64,000 nucleotides of DNA from an uncultured Lachnospiraceae bacterium. GTDB lineage: Bacteria > Bacillota > Clostridia > Lachnospirales > Lachnospiraceae. A model generated the notes under the pieces. That model saw only the letters and a program-made list of their open reading frames with translations, searched no databases and was not told the DNA's origin. Shown here in pieces: positions 9,847 through 19,646 of the stretch. How positions within the stretch are numbered: position 1 is the first letter of the stretch; each line of letters opens with the position of its first letter. The stretch covers positions 1 through 64,000 of the forward strand of contig CAKRFU010000004.1 of NCBI GenBank assembly GCA_934320845.1, read 5' to 3'. A program made the position numbers and the translations under genes.

Positions 9847-9923
9847 CAAATGGAGTTATTTATGCAAACAGCTCTGTCTGTAACTGATTTTTCAAATGAG
9901 TGATAATAATAACGAGGGTAAAA

Positions 9924-10424
9924 ATGGATAAGAAAGAACTTACACATTTTAATGAAGCAGGCGAAGCACATATGGTAGATGTTCACGAAAAAGAGGATAC
10001 ATACCGTGTAGCAAAAGCCTGTGGTGAGATAAGAATGAATGAGGATGCATTTAATGCCGTGGCAAACGGAACTGCCAAAAAAGGGGATGTGCTTGGAATA
10101 GCACGCATTGCAGGGATAATGGGGGCAAAAAATAACTCAATGCTTATTCCTCTCTGCCATCCTATTGCCATGACGAAATGCGATGTGGATTTTGGACTTG
10201 ACGAGGATAATATGACAATAACGGCAGTATGTACAACCGCCTGCGTTGGAAAAACGGGTGTTGAGATGGAGGCTCTTACAGGTGTGAGCATGGCACTTTT
10301 GACTATATATGATATGTGCAAGGCGGTCTGTCGTTCAATGGAGATAAAAAATATTCATCTGCTCGAAAAAGTAGGCGGAAAAAGTGGTCATTATGTTGCT
10401 GGCCGCAATACAGATGTGAACTGA
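9924..10424 (+). CDS. moaC: Cyclic pyranopterin monophosphate synthase
   Basis: Second enzyme of molybdenum cofactor synthesis, converting the MoaA product to cyclic pyranopterin monophosphate. It has 166 residues, normal for MoaC. Motifs seen: HMVDV near the N-terminus, IPLCHPI, the active-site stretch [20 protein letters not shown], and the C-terminal GGKSGHY. GAGGG at 9914-9918 fixes ATG 9924 rather than the upstream ATG of the longer frame. It is followed by a Mog-like gene 37 bp downstream. moaD and moaE are not in the window and must lie elsewhere. Confidence 0.96.
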   Translation: MDKKELTHFNEAGEAHMVDVHEKEDTYRVAKACGEIRMNEDAFNAVANGTAKKGDVLGIARIAGIMGAKNNSMLIPLCHPIAMTKCDVDFGLDEDNMTITAVCTTACVGKTGVEMEALTGVSMALLTIYDMCKAVCRSMEIKNIHLLEKVGGKSGHYVAGRNTDVN

Positions 10425-10461
10425 TAACAACGATTAGTATCAGACGAGGTGAGATAATTTT

Positions 10462-10962
10462 ATGTTGTATAGCGTAGGTATAATTACATTAAGTGATAAA
10501 GGCTCAGAGGGGCTTAGGGAGGATATGAGCGGACCCAAAATAAAAGAACTTCTCCCAAAAGATAAGTACGAGGTTGTATCATATAAACTACTGCCTGATG
10601 ATGAACAGATGCTTAAGAGTGAGCTTATAAGACTTTGCGATGAAGTAAAATGCAATCTTGTACTAACAACAGGCGGGACTGGTTTTTCAAAAAGAGATAT
10701 AACACCTGAGGTGACGCTTAGTGTGGCAGAAAAAAATGCACCGGGGATAGCAGAAAGACTTCGTGCCTATAGTATGCAGTTTACAAAAAGAGCAATTCTT
10801 TCAAGAGGAGCATCAGTTATAAGAAACAGGACACTTATAATAAATCTTCCGGGAAGTGTTAAAGCAGTATCAGAGAGTATGGAGTTTCTGATTGGAAATA
10901 TAGAGCATGGGCTTGATATTCTGCTCGGATATGACAGTGAGTGCGGAGGGAAACTTAAATGA
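10462..10962 (+). CDS. mog: MogA/MoaB-type molybdopterin adenylyltransferase
   Basis: Cytosolic enzyme of 166 residues in the MoCF-binding (MogA/MoaB) fold, expected to adenylylate molybdopterin before Mo insertion. It has GIITLSDKGSEG at the N-terminus, the pterin-binding loop TTGGTGFSKRDITPE near residues 73-87 and LIINLPGSVKAV near the C-terminus. Its stop overlaps the next start by 4 bp (ATGA), which implies coupled translation with the MoeA-like partner, the usual next enzyme. MogA and MoaB are not separable here, but the pathway position is clear. Confidence 0.92.
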   Translation: MLYSVGIITLSDKGSEGLREDMSGPKIKELLPKDKYEVVSYKLLPDDEQMLKSELIRLCDEVKCNLVLTTGGTGFSKRDITPEVTLSVAEKNAPGIAERLRAYSMQFTKRAILSRGASVIRNRTLIINLPGSVKAVSESMEFLIGNIEHGLDILLGYDSECGGKLK

Positions 10963-11993
10963 AACTTGTAAAAACAACTGAAGCGGTCGGACAGGTGTTG
11001 TGCCATGACATAACACAGATAATTCCCGGTGTGAAAAAGGATGCCGTATTCCGCAAGGGACATATTATAACAGAAAAAGATATACCAGTGCTTTTAAGCG
11101 TTGGTAAAGATATGATATATATATGGGAAAATGATGAGACAATACTTCATGAGAACGATGCGGCAGAGATACTTTATCGCATGACGGCAGGAGAAAATAT
11201 GCATCCGTCCGAGGTAAAAGAGGGAAAAATAGAAGTAATCGCAGATAGTGACGGACTCCTTAAGGTTGACAGAGAAAGATTAAACAAAGTCAATTCTTTT
11301 GGGGAGCTTATGATAGCGGCAAGGCATGGAAATACCGTTGTAAAAAAAGGGGATAAACTTGCGGGAACAAGGATAATACCTCTTGTTATAAAAAAAGAGA
11401 AAATTAAAAAGGCTTCTGAGATATGTTCGGATGCTCCAATATTAAAGATACTTCCGTTTACGATGAAAAAAGCGGCTGTTATTACGACAGGCAATGAGGT
11501 ATTTTATGGCAGGATAAAAGACGGATTTACACCTGTTATCGAAAAAAAAATAAATGAATTTGGTGTAGAAATGGTATTCCATGAGACTTTTAATGATGAT
11601 GATAAAAAGATAACTAAGGGATGCCTTGATGCCGTCAATGCAGGCGTTGACATAATATTTTGTACTGGGGGTATGAGTGTTGACCCCGACGATAAAACGC
11701 CTCTTGCCATAAAAAATACTGGATCGGATATAATATCATATGGTTCACCTGTTTTGCCGGGTGCAATGTTTTTATTGTCTTATTATAAAAAAAATGACAG
11801 GATAATACCGATATGCGGACTTCCGGGGTGTGCCATGTATAATAAAAGGACTATCTTTGATCTGGTTCTGCCGAGACTTCTTGCAAATGATATGATAACA
11901 CCGGATGAACTCTCATCATTAGGTGAAGGTGGATTTTGCTTAAATTGTGATGTATGCACATTTCCAAATTGCGGCTTTGGAAAAGGGTGGTAA
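10959..11993 (+). CDS. MoeA-like molybdopterin-binding protein with C-terminal Cys cluster
   Basis: Protein of 344 residues, shorter than canonical MoeA (about 400). The N-terminal part (TEAVGQVLCHDITQIIPG, then FRKGHIIT) resembles the MoeA N-domain. Residues about 170-310 form a MoCF-binding domain with VITTGNEVFYGRI and IIFCTGGMSVDPDDKTP, and the loop ICGLPGCAMYN follows. The usual MoeA beta-barrel tail is absent; the chain ends in FCLNCDVCTFPNCGFGKG, a Cx2Cx2Cx4C set that could bind a metal or Fe-S cluster. It probably performs or assists Mo insertion specifically for the hydroxylase. The role of the Cys cluster is unknown. Confidence 0.8.
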   Translation: MKLVKTTEAVGQVLCHDITQIIPGVKKDAVFRKGHIITEKDIPVLLSVGKDMIYIWENDETILHENDAAEILYRMTAGENMHPSEVKEGKIEVIADSDGLLKVDRERLNKVNSFGELMIAARHGNTVVKKGDKLAGTRIIPLVIKKEKIKKASEICSDAPILKILPFTMKKAAVITTGNEVFYGRIKDGFTPVIEKKINEFGVEMVFHETFNDDDKKITKGCLDAVNAGVDIIFCTGGMSVDPDDKTPLAIKNTGSDIISYGSPVLPGAMFLLSYYKKNDRIIPICGLPGCAMYNKRTIFDLVLPRLLANDMITPDELSSLGEGGFCLNCDVCTFPNCGFGKGW

Positions 11994-12043
11994 TGTGCTT
12001 TATACAAACTTGATATTTAAATCGTACAGGGGTGGTGAAAAGT

Positions 12044-12994
12044 ATGACGGACGGCTATGGAAGAAAGATTGATTATATGAGGATTTCGCTGACTGATAAT
12101 TGCAATCTCAGATGCAGTTATTGTATGCCTGATGGAAAGATTTCCGATATACATTATCTCACTGCGGAAACCGTATTAAAGTGTGTTGAGAGTGCTGTTT
12201 GTCTTGGAATAACAAATTTCAGGCTGACAGGGGGGGAGCCACTTATCTATCCGGATATTGAAAAACTTATTGCAAAAATGAGAAACATGAGCGGAGTAAA
12301 TTTTATCGGAATTACCACAAACGGAGTTTTTCTAAGTGAAAAGGCTGATGTATTAAAAACAGCAGGGACAGACAGCATAAATGTGAGTCTTGATACCATA
12401 GATTCTGATGAGTTTAGGAAAATCACGGGGCACAGCTGCCTTAGGAATGTTATTGATGGGATAGATGCCGCTTTAGATAGCAGAATTAAGCTTAAAATAA
12501 ATACTGTTCTAAGAAGTGAAGTTGATGTGCTGAAGATGATAGAGTTTGCAAATGACAAAAATATTGATATAAGATTTATCGAGCTGATGCCTGTAGGAAT
12601 AGGAGAGAAAAATGATATTATTCCGAGAAAGGCTGTTATTGAAAAACTTGAAAAGAAATACGGAAAAGTGTGTGGCGTATCAAAAATGCATGATGAAAAT
12701 GGACCGGCAGAGTATTACGCTTTCCGAAAATTAGGTGTGCGGGTAGGTCTTATTCAGGCGGTTCACGGTAAATTTTGTGACAGATGCAACCGCATAAGAA
12801 TAACATCAGATGCAGGTTTAAAACCATGCCTCGCTGATAGCAGAATTATAGATTTGAAAGAAGCACTTGATATTGGAAAAGATGAACTTACAAAAATTAT
12901 GAGAAAGGCAATATATGAAAAGCCAAAATCCCATCATTTTGAAGATATTTTATGTGAAAAAGAAACTAAAACCATGAATATGATAGGAGGTTAA
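12044..12994 (+). CDS. moaA: GTP 3',8-cyclase
   Basis: Radical-SAM enzyme that starts molybdenum cofactor synthesis by cyclising GTP. It has 316 residues. The SAM [4Fe-4S] site is C20-C24-C27 in CNLRCSYC, with the GGE motif in RLTGGEPLIYP. The second C-terminal cluster is seen in GKFCDRCNRIR and LKPCL, and the chain ends with the functionally important Gly-Gly. I choose ATG 12044 over the upstream GTG because GGTGG at 12031-12035 sits at proper spacing. The downstream gene's AGGAGG lies inside the final Gly-Gly codons, so the genes are tightly coupled. Confidence 0.97.
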   Translation: MTDGYGRKIDYMRISLTDNCNLRCSYCMPDGKISDIHYLTAETVLKCVESAVCLGITNFRLTGGEPLIYPDIEKLIAKMRNMSGVNFIGITTNGVFLSEKADVLKTAGTDSINVSLDTIDSDEFRKITGHSCLRNVIDGIDAALDSRIKLKINTVLRSEVDVLKMIEFANDKNIDIRFIELMPVGIGEKNDIIPRKAVIEKLEKKYGKVCGVSKMHDENGPAEYYAFRKLGVRVGLIQAVHGKFCDRCNRIRITSDAGLKPCLADSRIIDLKEALDIGKDELTKIMRKAIYEKPKSHHFEDILCEKETKTMNMIGG

Positions 12995-12999
12995 AAAGT

Positions 13000-14565
13000 T
13001 TGGGAAAACTTATTGCAATAAACATAAGCAGGGAGCGTGGAACTGAAAAAAAGCAGATTCCACAGGTCAGACTTATCAGAAATTATGGGCTTGATGGAGA
13101 TGCACACGCTGGAAGATGGCACAGGCAGGTGAGTCTTTTGTCATATGAAAAAATAGAGGAGTTCAGAAAAAAAGGTGCCAAAGTAGAAAATGGTGCATTT
13201 GGAGAAAATCTGATAATCTCAGGATTTGATTTTAGAAGTCTGCCGCTTGGAACACGCTTTAAAATAGGTGATGCCGTTCTTGAAATGACGCAGATAGGTA
13301 AGGAGTGTCATTCACATTGCAAGATATATGAGCGTATGGGTGAATGTATTATGCCCAAAGAGGGTGTATTTGCAGTTGTCATAAATGGAGGTATGATAAA
13401 TGAGGGTGATGAAGTAAAAATGCTTGAAGCTGATATGTATTTAAGTATAAGAGACAGGGATCGAGCTGAAAAGTCATTTATTGCTACAGTTGTATCAGGT
13501 GAGGCAACAGGACAGAAAGCCTACATTACAGATGGCAGAATAAGGGTAAGCTATGGTGACTATTTTACCGGTGATATAATAAAAAAATTGTGTAAAACTT
13601 TCTGCGGTATTGATGATAACGGAAGTAACGATGGCAGCAGTCTGGTTAAGATAGGGGACAATACATTATTTATCCAAAACATCACCGGCAGACCTAATCT
13701 TGTAATATGCGGTGGAGGTCATGTGGCAGAGGCACTTGTGAAGATGGCTGAACTTGTGGATTTCGACATTACCGTGATAGAGGACAGACCCGTATTTGCT
13801 CAGAAAATACGCAGTCTTGGGGTAGAAAATGTTATATGTGATGACTATGTAAATGCACTGAAAACTATAGACAAAAACCGTGACAACTATTTTGTGTGCA
13901 TGACCAGAGGACACAGATTTGACGAACAGTGCATTTTTGAGATTTTTAAGATGCCATATGCATATGTAGGGATGATGGGTTCAAAAAGGAGGTCGGTAAT
14001 GGTAAGAAAAGACCTTAAAGAACATGGTATTGAGATTGAAAAAATAAATGAAATTCATTCACCAATAGGTCTTTCAATATGTGCGGCTACACCACAGGAG
14101 ATAGCGTTGTCAGTTATGAGTGAGATAGTATATTGTAAAAATAAACATTGCAATAACGGCTCCGTTGACGATAATATTATTGATGAACTTGCAAAACAGT
14201 CTGATGAGCAGAGGATTTTATGTACCATTATAAGAAAAAGCGGCAGTGCTCCAAGAAATGTCGGAACGCAGATGATAGTAACTTCGGACAACCGAATTAT
14301 AGGAACTATCGGAGGAGGATGTGCGGAGGCTGAAATTATCACGAGATGCAGGGACATTTTTAACGGCTTTGCAATGCCAATGCAGGAAACAGCATCAAAA
14401 AATGATGAGAATAAAAATAGGGCTGTTTGTCAGAAAGACAATTTTGAAAATAAACATTTTATAGGCAGACCTGAGATAATGGAAGTAAGTATGAATACTG
14501 ATGATGCCGAAAAAGAGGGTATGGTGTGTGGCGGAAATATAAGTGTTATGCTAGAGAGAATGTAG
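13000..14565 (+). CDS. MOSC-XdhC fusion protein (molybdenum hydroxylase maturation)
   Basis: Three-part protein of 521 residues. Residues about 1-147 are a MOSC domain (GLDGDAHAGRWHRQVSLL, GAFGENL, IGKECHSHC), a fold that handles Mo-cofactor sulfur. About 235-380 is the Rossmann domain of XdhC (VICGGGHVAEALVKM, MTRGHRFDEQC, YVGMMGSKRRS). About 400-521 is the XdhC/CoxI N-type domain placed at the C-terminus (IIRKSGSAPRNVGTQMIV, TIGGGCAEAEI, ending MVCGGNISVMLERM). XdhC binds Mo cofactor and delivers its sulfurated form to xanthine dehydrogenase. The start is TTG with AGGAGG at 12985-12990. The fusion likely couples chalcogen loading with delivery to the hydroxylase encoded downstream; whether it handles S or Se is unknown. 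Confidence 0.9.
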   Translation: MGKLIAINISRERGTEKKQIPQVRLIRNYGLDGDAHAGRWHRQVSLLSYEKIEEFRKKGAKVENGAFGENLIISGFDFRSLPLGTRFKIGDAVLEMTQIGKECHSHCKIYERMGECIMPKEGVFAVVINGGMINEGDEVKMLEADMYLSIRDRDRAEKSFIATVVSGEATGQKAYITDGRIRVSYGDYFTGDIIKKLCKTFCGIDDNGSNDGSSLVKIGDNTLFIQNITGRPNLVICGGGHVAEALVKMAELVDFDITVIEDRPVFAQKIRSLGVENVICDDYVNALKTIDKNRDNYFVCMTRGHRFDEQCIFEIFKMPYAYVGMMGSKRRSVMVRKDLKEHGIEIEKINEIHSPIGLSICAATPQEIALSVMSEIVYCKNKHCNNGSVDDNIIDELAKQSDEQRILCTIIRKSGSAPRNVGTQMIVTSDNRIIGTIGGGCAEAEIITRCRDIFNGFAMPMQETASKNDENKNRAVCQKDNFENKHFIGRPEIMEVSMNTDDAEKEGMVCGGNISVMLERM

Positions 14566-14612
14566 ATTGCTCAAAAGAGAAAATGAGTGTATGGAATAGA
14601 AAAGAGGTTTTT

Positions 14613-15479
14613 ATGTTTAATGTAAAGAAGATATTTAAAAAAATAAGCGTATGCTGTGTTATGGCGGCACTTATTACAGGGATGCTCTCAGGCTGCGGAA
14701 AGAAAAACGAGAACAGCAAAAAAACAGATATAACCATATTTGCTGCAAAAAGTCTTAATAATGTTATGGATGAACTTTGTAAAGAATACAACAAAGAGCA
14801 CCCTGATATAAATTTCCACACAAATTATGACAGTTCAGGAACACTTATGACACAGATAAAAGAGGGAGCAAAGTGCAATGTATTCTTTTCGGCAGGTGTA
14901 GAGCAGATGGACGAGCTTGAAAAGGGATATGATTGCGGCAGTGTAAATAAGGATAACCGCAAAGACCTTTTAAACAATCAGGTGTGCCTTGTAACATGGA
15001 AAGGAAGTAATACAAAAGTTAAGAGTTTTAAAGATATGTCAAAAGCAAAAAACATGGCACTTGCAGATGAAACTGTTCCTGTAGGACAGTACACAAGAAA
15101 GGCTTTGATAAATGCAGGTCTGGTGTCAGGCGATAAGGAAAAGGCTAATGACTTAAAAGATACAGATATATCAAAGGCACTCGGAGGTCTTGAGATAAAC
15201 AGTTGTGCAAATGTAGGTGCTGTTGCGGCAGCAGTTGCAGAGGCTGCAGACGAGATTGGAACTGTTTATTATTCAGATACCTTTGGATATGAAGACAATT
15301 TAGAGATAATCGAAAAACTTCCAAACAGCCTTACAGGTGATGTTATCTACCCTGTTGCACCACTTAAAAGTGATGATATATCTGATGTTGAATTTAATGC
15401 TTCAAACGAATTTATAAAGTTTATGAGTGAAGAAAAGGCTGTAAAATTATTTGAAAAATACCATTTTTCTATGTCTTAG
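14613..15479 (+). CDS. modA: Molybdate ABC transporter, substrate-binding lipoprotein
   Basis: Extracytoplasmic molybdate-binding protein of 288 residues. The signal peptide ends in the lipobox LSGC (Cys about residue 25), so it is membrane-anchored. Family features follow: ITIFAAKSLNNVMDELCKEY, YDSSGTLMTQI, CNVFFSAGVEQMDEL and IGTVYYSDTF. The start is ATG 14613 with AAAGAGG at 14601-14607; the longer frame would place 29 unrelated residues before the signal peptide. modB follows after 14 bp. It feeds Mo to the cofactor genes upstream. Confidence 0.94.
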   Translation: MFNVKKIFKKISVCCVMAALITGMLSGCGKKNENSKKTDITIFAAKSLNNVMDELCKEYNKEHPDINFHTNYDSSGTLMTQIKEGAKCNVFFSAGVEQMDELEKGYDCGSVNKDNRKDLLNNQVCLVTWKGSNTKVKSFKDMSKAKNMALADETVPVGQYTRKALINAGLVSGDKEKANDLKDTDISKALGGLEINSCANVGAVAAAVAEAADEIGTVYYSDTFGYEDNLEIIEKLPNSLTGDVIYPVAPLKSDDISDVEFNASNEFIKFMSEEKAVKLFEKYHFSMS

Positions 15480-15493
15480 AAAAGAGGTTTATT

Positions 15494-16162
15494 ATGGATT
15501 ACTCCCAGATTGATTTTAGTCCGCTTTGGATAAGTCTTAAAACTGGTATTGTAGCTTCACTGGTATCTTTTGTGCTTGGCATACTGGCAGCTTGGTTTGT
15601 CGTGAGCAGGCGTGGAAGAACAAGAGGTATATGGGATGGTATTCTTACAATGCCTCTTGTACTGCCGCCAACAGTTGCGGGATATATATTGCTCCGTATA
15701 TTTAGTACCAGACACAGCTTTGGAAATTTTGTAGATAAGGGACTTTCAATTCATGTCATACATACATGGCTTGGCTGTATCATTGCGGCTACGGTTATTG
15801 CATTTCCTCTTATGTACCGAAATGCCAGGGCGGCATTTGAACAGGTAGACGAAAATGTGATATATGCGGCACAGACACTTGGTCTTAGTGAGTGGACAAT
15901 TTTCTTTAAAATCCGTATGCCTATGGCAAAGCCCGGAATTTTATCGGGTATTACACTTACATTTACAAGGGCACTCGGAGAGTACGGTGCAACATCAATG
16001 CTTGCCGGAAACATTGCAGGAAAAACCTCAACAATATCTCAGCAGATAGCTATGGTGATTCAGAGCGGTGATTTTAAAACGGCAGGTTTCTGGTGTATTG
16101 TGATAACGGCAATATCGTTTATCTGTCTTGTTATTATAAATTTTATTACGGGTGACAGATAA
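15494..16162 (+). CDS. modB: Molybdate ABC transporter, permease
   Basis: Inner-membrane permease of 222 residues with about five or six hydrophobic helices. The ABC-permease EAA loop is visible at about residues 155-175 (ALGEYGATSMLAGNIAGKT), the sequence typical of ModB. MPLVLPPTVAGYILL in the second helix region is also characteristic. Ribosome site AAAGAGG precedes ATG 15494. It pairs with the lipoprotein upstream and the ATPase whose frame begins just after its stop. Confidence 0.96.
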   Translation: MDYSQIDFSPLWISLKTGIVASLVSFVLGILAAWFVVSRRGRTRGIWDGILTMPLVLPPTVAGYILLRIFSTRHSFGNFVDKGLSIHVIHTWLGCIIAATVIAFPLMYRNARAAFEQVDENVIYAAQTLGLSEWTIFFKIRMPMAKPGILSGITLTFTRALGEYGATSMLAGNIAGKTSTISQQIAMVIQSGDFKTAGFWCIVITAISFICLVIINFITGDR

Positions 16163-16187
16163 AAAATCTGCAAGAATGAGGATTGAT

Positions 16188-17321
16188 ATGGCTTTAATAG
16201 TAAAGATAAGAAAAAGGCTTGATAATTTTGAATTAAATACGGATATACAGACAGATGACGATATACTGGCACTAAGTGGTGCATCCGGTGCGGGAAAGAC
16301 TATGATATTAAAATGTATTGCAGGGATAGCAACACCTGACAGCGGTTATATATCACTGAACGGTCGTGTCCTTTTTGACTCGGAAAAAAAGATAAATTTA
16401 AAAGCTTCACTTAGAAAAACAGGTTATCTCTTTCAAGATTATGCTTTATTTCCTACAATGACGGCAAGAGAAAATATAAATATTGTTATGAAAAAGAAAA
16501 ACCATGAACTTGTAGATAAGTGGATTAGTGCATATGGGCTTGAAAAAGTGGCTGACAATTATCCCCAAAAATTGTCAGGAGGACAGAAACAGCGTGTTGC
16601 AATGATTCGTATGCTTGCATCAGACCCGGAGTGTATATTGCTTGACGAACCATTTTCAGCACTAGATGAACATATCAAGAGAAAAATGGAAATGGAACTT
16701 ATGGAGATGCTTGAAAATTTTCATAAGCCGATAATTTTTGTTTCGCATAACCGGGAAGAAATCTACAGATTTGCAGATAAAGTATGTTCCGTAGAAGATG
16801 GAATTGTAAGCAGGACATATGATAAAAAATATTTTTATTATAAACCTGAGACAAAAACACAGGCAAAACTTGCAGGGTGTCTGAATTTTTCAAACATAAG
16901 CTGGATAGATGAAAGTCATGTGAAAGCACTTGACTGGGGGGTTACGCTTAAAGTTAAGGCAACAAAAGAAAGCGACTGGGAAAAATATCACAGTATCTGC
17001 ATTTTTCAAAATGATATAAATGTTGAAAAACATTCCTTTACGCATCAGAAAAAATATATTAAAAACGAAAATATAAATCCTGAAACAATAGGAATGTATG
17101 GAGATACGCTAAATACCTTGAAGATAAAAAATATCTCGCTGTCAGAGGAGCTTTATAATACCTGCTGCCTTTGTGAGCTTGAAAACGGTGAGGTTATAAC
17201 AATGATAAAGCCAAAAGAAAATCAATTGTTTTCGGATGACTTACAGGATAAATATATTGACTTACTAAATAATGTTAAAAAAATTACGGTATCAAAAGAA
17301 TACATACATCTTCTTAAATAA
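16188..17321 (+). CDS. modC: Molybdate ABC transporter, ATP-binding protein
   Basis: ABC ATPase of 377 residues. Walker A is GASGAGKT near residue 30, the signature is LSGGQKQRVAM, Walker B is ILLDEPFSALDE and the switch His is in FVSHNREEIYRFADK. The C-terminal ~130 residues would be the molybdate-sensing TOBE region, but only weak barrel-like similarity is visible (LDWGVTLKVKATKE), so sensing may be degenerate. The start at 16188 is preferred over GTG 16152, which would overlap modB, because TGAGGA lies five bases upstream. Confidence 0.93.
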   Translation: MALIVKIRKRLDNFELNTDIQTDDDILALSGASGAGKTMILKCIAGIATPDSGYISLNGRVLFDSEKKINLKASLRKTGYLFQDYALFPTMTARENINIVMKKKNHELVDKWISAYGLEKVADNYPQKLSGGQKQRVAMIRMLASDPECILLDEPFSALDEHIKRKMEMELMEMLENFHKPIIFVSHNREEIYRFADKVCSVEDGIVSRTYDKKYFYYKPETKTQAKLAGCLNFSNISWIDESHVKALDWGVTLKVKATKESDWEKYHSICIFQNDINVEKHSFTHQKKYIKNENINPETIGMYGDTLNTLKIKNISLSEELYNTCCLCELENGEVITMIKPKENQLFSDDLQDKYIDLLNNVKKITVSKEYIHLLK

Positions 17322-17369
17322 CTTGAAGATGATTTCTGTTGCTGATATCATGCCAGGAGGAATATATTA

Positions 17370-18521
17370 GTGATATATCTTGATAATGCGGCGACTACAC
17401 TTTACAAACCGCAATGTGTATATGATGCTGTTATGCACGCAATGAAAAATTATGGAAATTCAGGCAGGGGGTACACCGCGACATCACTTGAAGCATCAAG
17501 GTGTATATTTGAAGCAAGAAAGTGCCTTACTGAATTTTTTGGTGGTGACAATACCTCAGGTCTTATATTTACATCAAATGCGACCGAGGCATTAAATACT
17601 GTTATTCATGGACTTTTTAATGAGGGCGACACGGTTATTACCACGAACCTTGAACATAACTCAGTGTTAAGACCTCTTTATTATGCCGGTGAAAGAGGAG
17701 TTAAGACAGATATTGTATCGTGCAGTGGCAATGGGATTATTGATGCCTCTGATATAGAAGATATGATAACAAAAGATACAAAAGCAATCATCTGTACTCA
17801 CGCATCCAACCTTACGGGGAATGTTGTCGATATAAAAAAGATTGGAGAGATTGTAAAAAAGCATAATCTTCTTTTTATAGTGGACGCATCACAGACCGCA
17901 GGTGTACTACCTATAAATGTTAGGGATATGAATATAGACATACTCTGTTTTACAGGACATAAAAGTCTTATGGGACCGCAGGGGACAGGTGGGTTTTATA
18001 TAAGAAATGGTATAGATATAAGACCTTTAAAAAGCGGTGGGACAGGCATAAAAAGTTTTTTAAGACAACAGCCTGAGGAACTTCCTGAATTGCTTGAAGC
18101 AGGGACATTAAATAGCCACGGGATAGCAGGACTTCTTGCCGCTGTAAAGGAGATAAACACTGTTGGAATTGACAAGATATACAATAAAGAAAACAGACTT
18201 ATGCAGATATTTTATTCGGATATAAGCAGAGTAAAAGGCGTAAAAGTTTATGGTGATTTCAGACAGGATAAAGCTCGCTGTCCGATAGTTTCGTTAAATA
18301 TAGGAACGGCAGATTCTTCAGAGATAAGTATGCTCCTTGAAGATAAATTTGGAATAGTCACCAGAGCAGGGATTCATTGTGCTCCGCTTATGCACGAATA
18401 TTTTGGCACAAAAACACAGGGCATGGTAAGATTTAGTTTTTCATATTATAATACAGAAGAAGAAGTGATGGCTGCGGCAGATGCAGTAAAAGAAATTGCT
18501 AGAAAGGTGGTGGAAATATAA
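17370..18521 (+). CDS. Cysteine desulfurase / selenocysteine lyase of SelD loci (EF2568-like)
   Basis: PLP-dependent class V aminotransferase of 383 residues. It opens MIYLDNAATTLYKP; the PLP lysine is K198 in TGHKSLMGPQGTGG, and the catalytic Cys is C337 in AGIHCAPLMHEYFGT. This subgroup accompanies selD and yqeB in SDMH loci and is expected to release S or Se from cysteine or selenocysteine, supplying selenide to SelD or sulfur to the Mo cofactor. The start is GTG 17370 with a perfect AGGAGG nine bases upstream. selD begins 6 bp after its stop. Which chalcogen it prefers is not visible. Confidence 0.92.
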   Translation: MIYLDNAATTLYKPQCVYDAVMHAMKNYGNSGRGYTATSLEASRCIFEARKCLTEFFGGDNTSGLIFTSNATEALNTVIHGLFNEGDTVITTNLEHNSVLRPLYYAGERGVKTDIVSCSGNGIIDASDIEDMITKDTKAIICTHASNLTGNVVDIKKIGEIVKKHNLLFIVDASQTAGVLPINVRDMNIDILCFTGHKSLMGPQGTGGFYIRNGIDIRPLKSGGTGIKSFLRQQPEELPELLEAGTLNSHGIAGLLAAVKEINTVGIDKIYNKENRLMQIFYSDISRVKGVKVYGDFRQDKARCPIVSLNIGTADSSEISMLLEDKFGIVTRAGIHCAPLMHEYFGTKTQGMVRFSFSYYNTEEEVMAAADAVKEIARKVVEI

Positions 18522-18527
18522 TTTATC

Positions 18528-19553
18528 ATGGAAGATATAGTTTTTTGTAAAGGCGGCGGATGTACCGCAAAACTTGGAGCAGATGTACTCAAACATATAC
18601 TTTCAAAAATACCGAAAGGTGAGAAAGATATTTCACTTCTTGTCGGTTATGACAGCAGTGACGATGCGGCAGTATATAGAATATCAGACGATATGGCAAT
18701 TGTTCAGACACTTGATTTTTTTCCACCGATGGTCGATGACCCGTATATTTTCGGACAGATAGCGGCGGCAAATGCATTAAGTGATGTATATGCGATGGGC
18801 GGTGAGGTAAAGACTGCACTAAATATAGTCTGTTTTCCTGAAAAGATGGACTTAAACATTCTTGGAAAGATAATGCAGGGCGGTGCAAAAAAGGTGAATG
18901 AAGCAGGTGCCACACTTGCAGGTGGTCATTCCATAGCCGATGACAGTGTAAAATACGGTTTGTCTGTTATGGGACTTGTAAATCCTGACAAAATATATGA
19001 AAATAATAAGGCAGAACCGACTGACATACTTATACTTACAAAAAAACTCGGTGTAGGGCTTGTGTGCAATGCACAGCGTGTCGGACAGGCTTTTAAAGGT
19101 TCGCTTGATGAAGCAATAGAGTCGATGACTACACTCAATAAAAAAGCGTCTGAGATAAGCAGAAATTATGAAATCCATGCCTGTACTGATGTGACGGGAT
19201 TTGGATTTTTAGGTCATTTAAACGAGATGATAAATAACAATGTATCGGCGGAGATTGACTCAATATCCATACCTGTTATAAAAGGTGCACTTCATTATGC
19301 CGAAGAATTTCTGCTCACGGCAGCAGCACAGCGAAACAGAAATCATGTCGCAGATAATGTGGATTTTTCAGAAAACATAACATTTGCGATGGAAGAACTT
19401 TTATTTGACCCGCAGACATCGGGAGGTCTTTTATTTGCCGTAAAGAAAGAAGATGCACTGCCATTTTTAAAAGAATTAAAAAATGAGGGACTTCCGGCGG
19501 CGATAGTTGGTCATTTTACGAAAAAGAAAGAAAAAAATATCTATATAAAGTAA
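18528..19553 (+). CDS. selD: Selenide, water dikinase (selenophosphate synthetase)
   Basis: Makes selenophosphate from selenide and ATP. It has 341 residues, full length. The N-terminal catalytic loop reads [17 protein letters not shown]12 matches the E. coli Cys17 and K15 the essential Lys20, while the second Cys of the usual C-G-C is Ala here (not essential in the family). ATP/Mg motifs include [42 protein letters not shown] and [14 protein letters not shown]. No selA, selB, selC or in-frame UGA selenoprotein is seen nearby, so here SelD probably serves the labile selenium of the Mo hydroxylase rather than selenocysteine. Confidence 0.97.
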   Translation: MEDIVFCKGGGCTAKLGADVLKHILSKIPKGEKDISLLVGYDSSDDAAVYRISDDMAIVQTLDFFPPMVDDPYIFGQIAAANALSDVYAMGGEVKTALNIVCFPEKMDLNILGKIMQGGAKKVNEAGATLAGGHSIADDSVKYGLSVMGLVNPDKIYENNKAEPTDILILTKKLGVGLVCNAQRVGQAFKGSLDEAIESMTTLNKKASEISRNYEIHACTDVTGFGFLGHLNEMINNNVSAEIDSISIPVIKGALHYAEEFLLTAAAQRNRNHVADNVDFSENITFAMEELLFDPQTSGGLLFAVKKEDALPFLKELKNEGLPAAIVGHFTKKKEKNIYIK

Positions 19554-19646
19554 CAGGAGATTGTGAAACTAATTATAGGGTGTGTAATCTCAGATTCTGA
19601 TAGTTTTATAAATGACAGACATAAAGTAAAGGAGAAAAAAGATATT

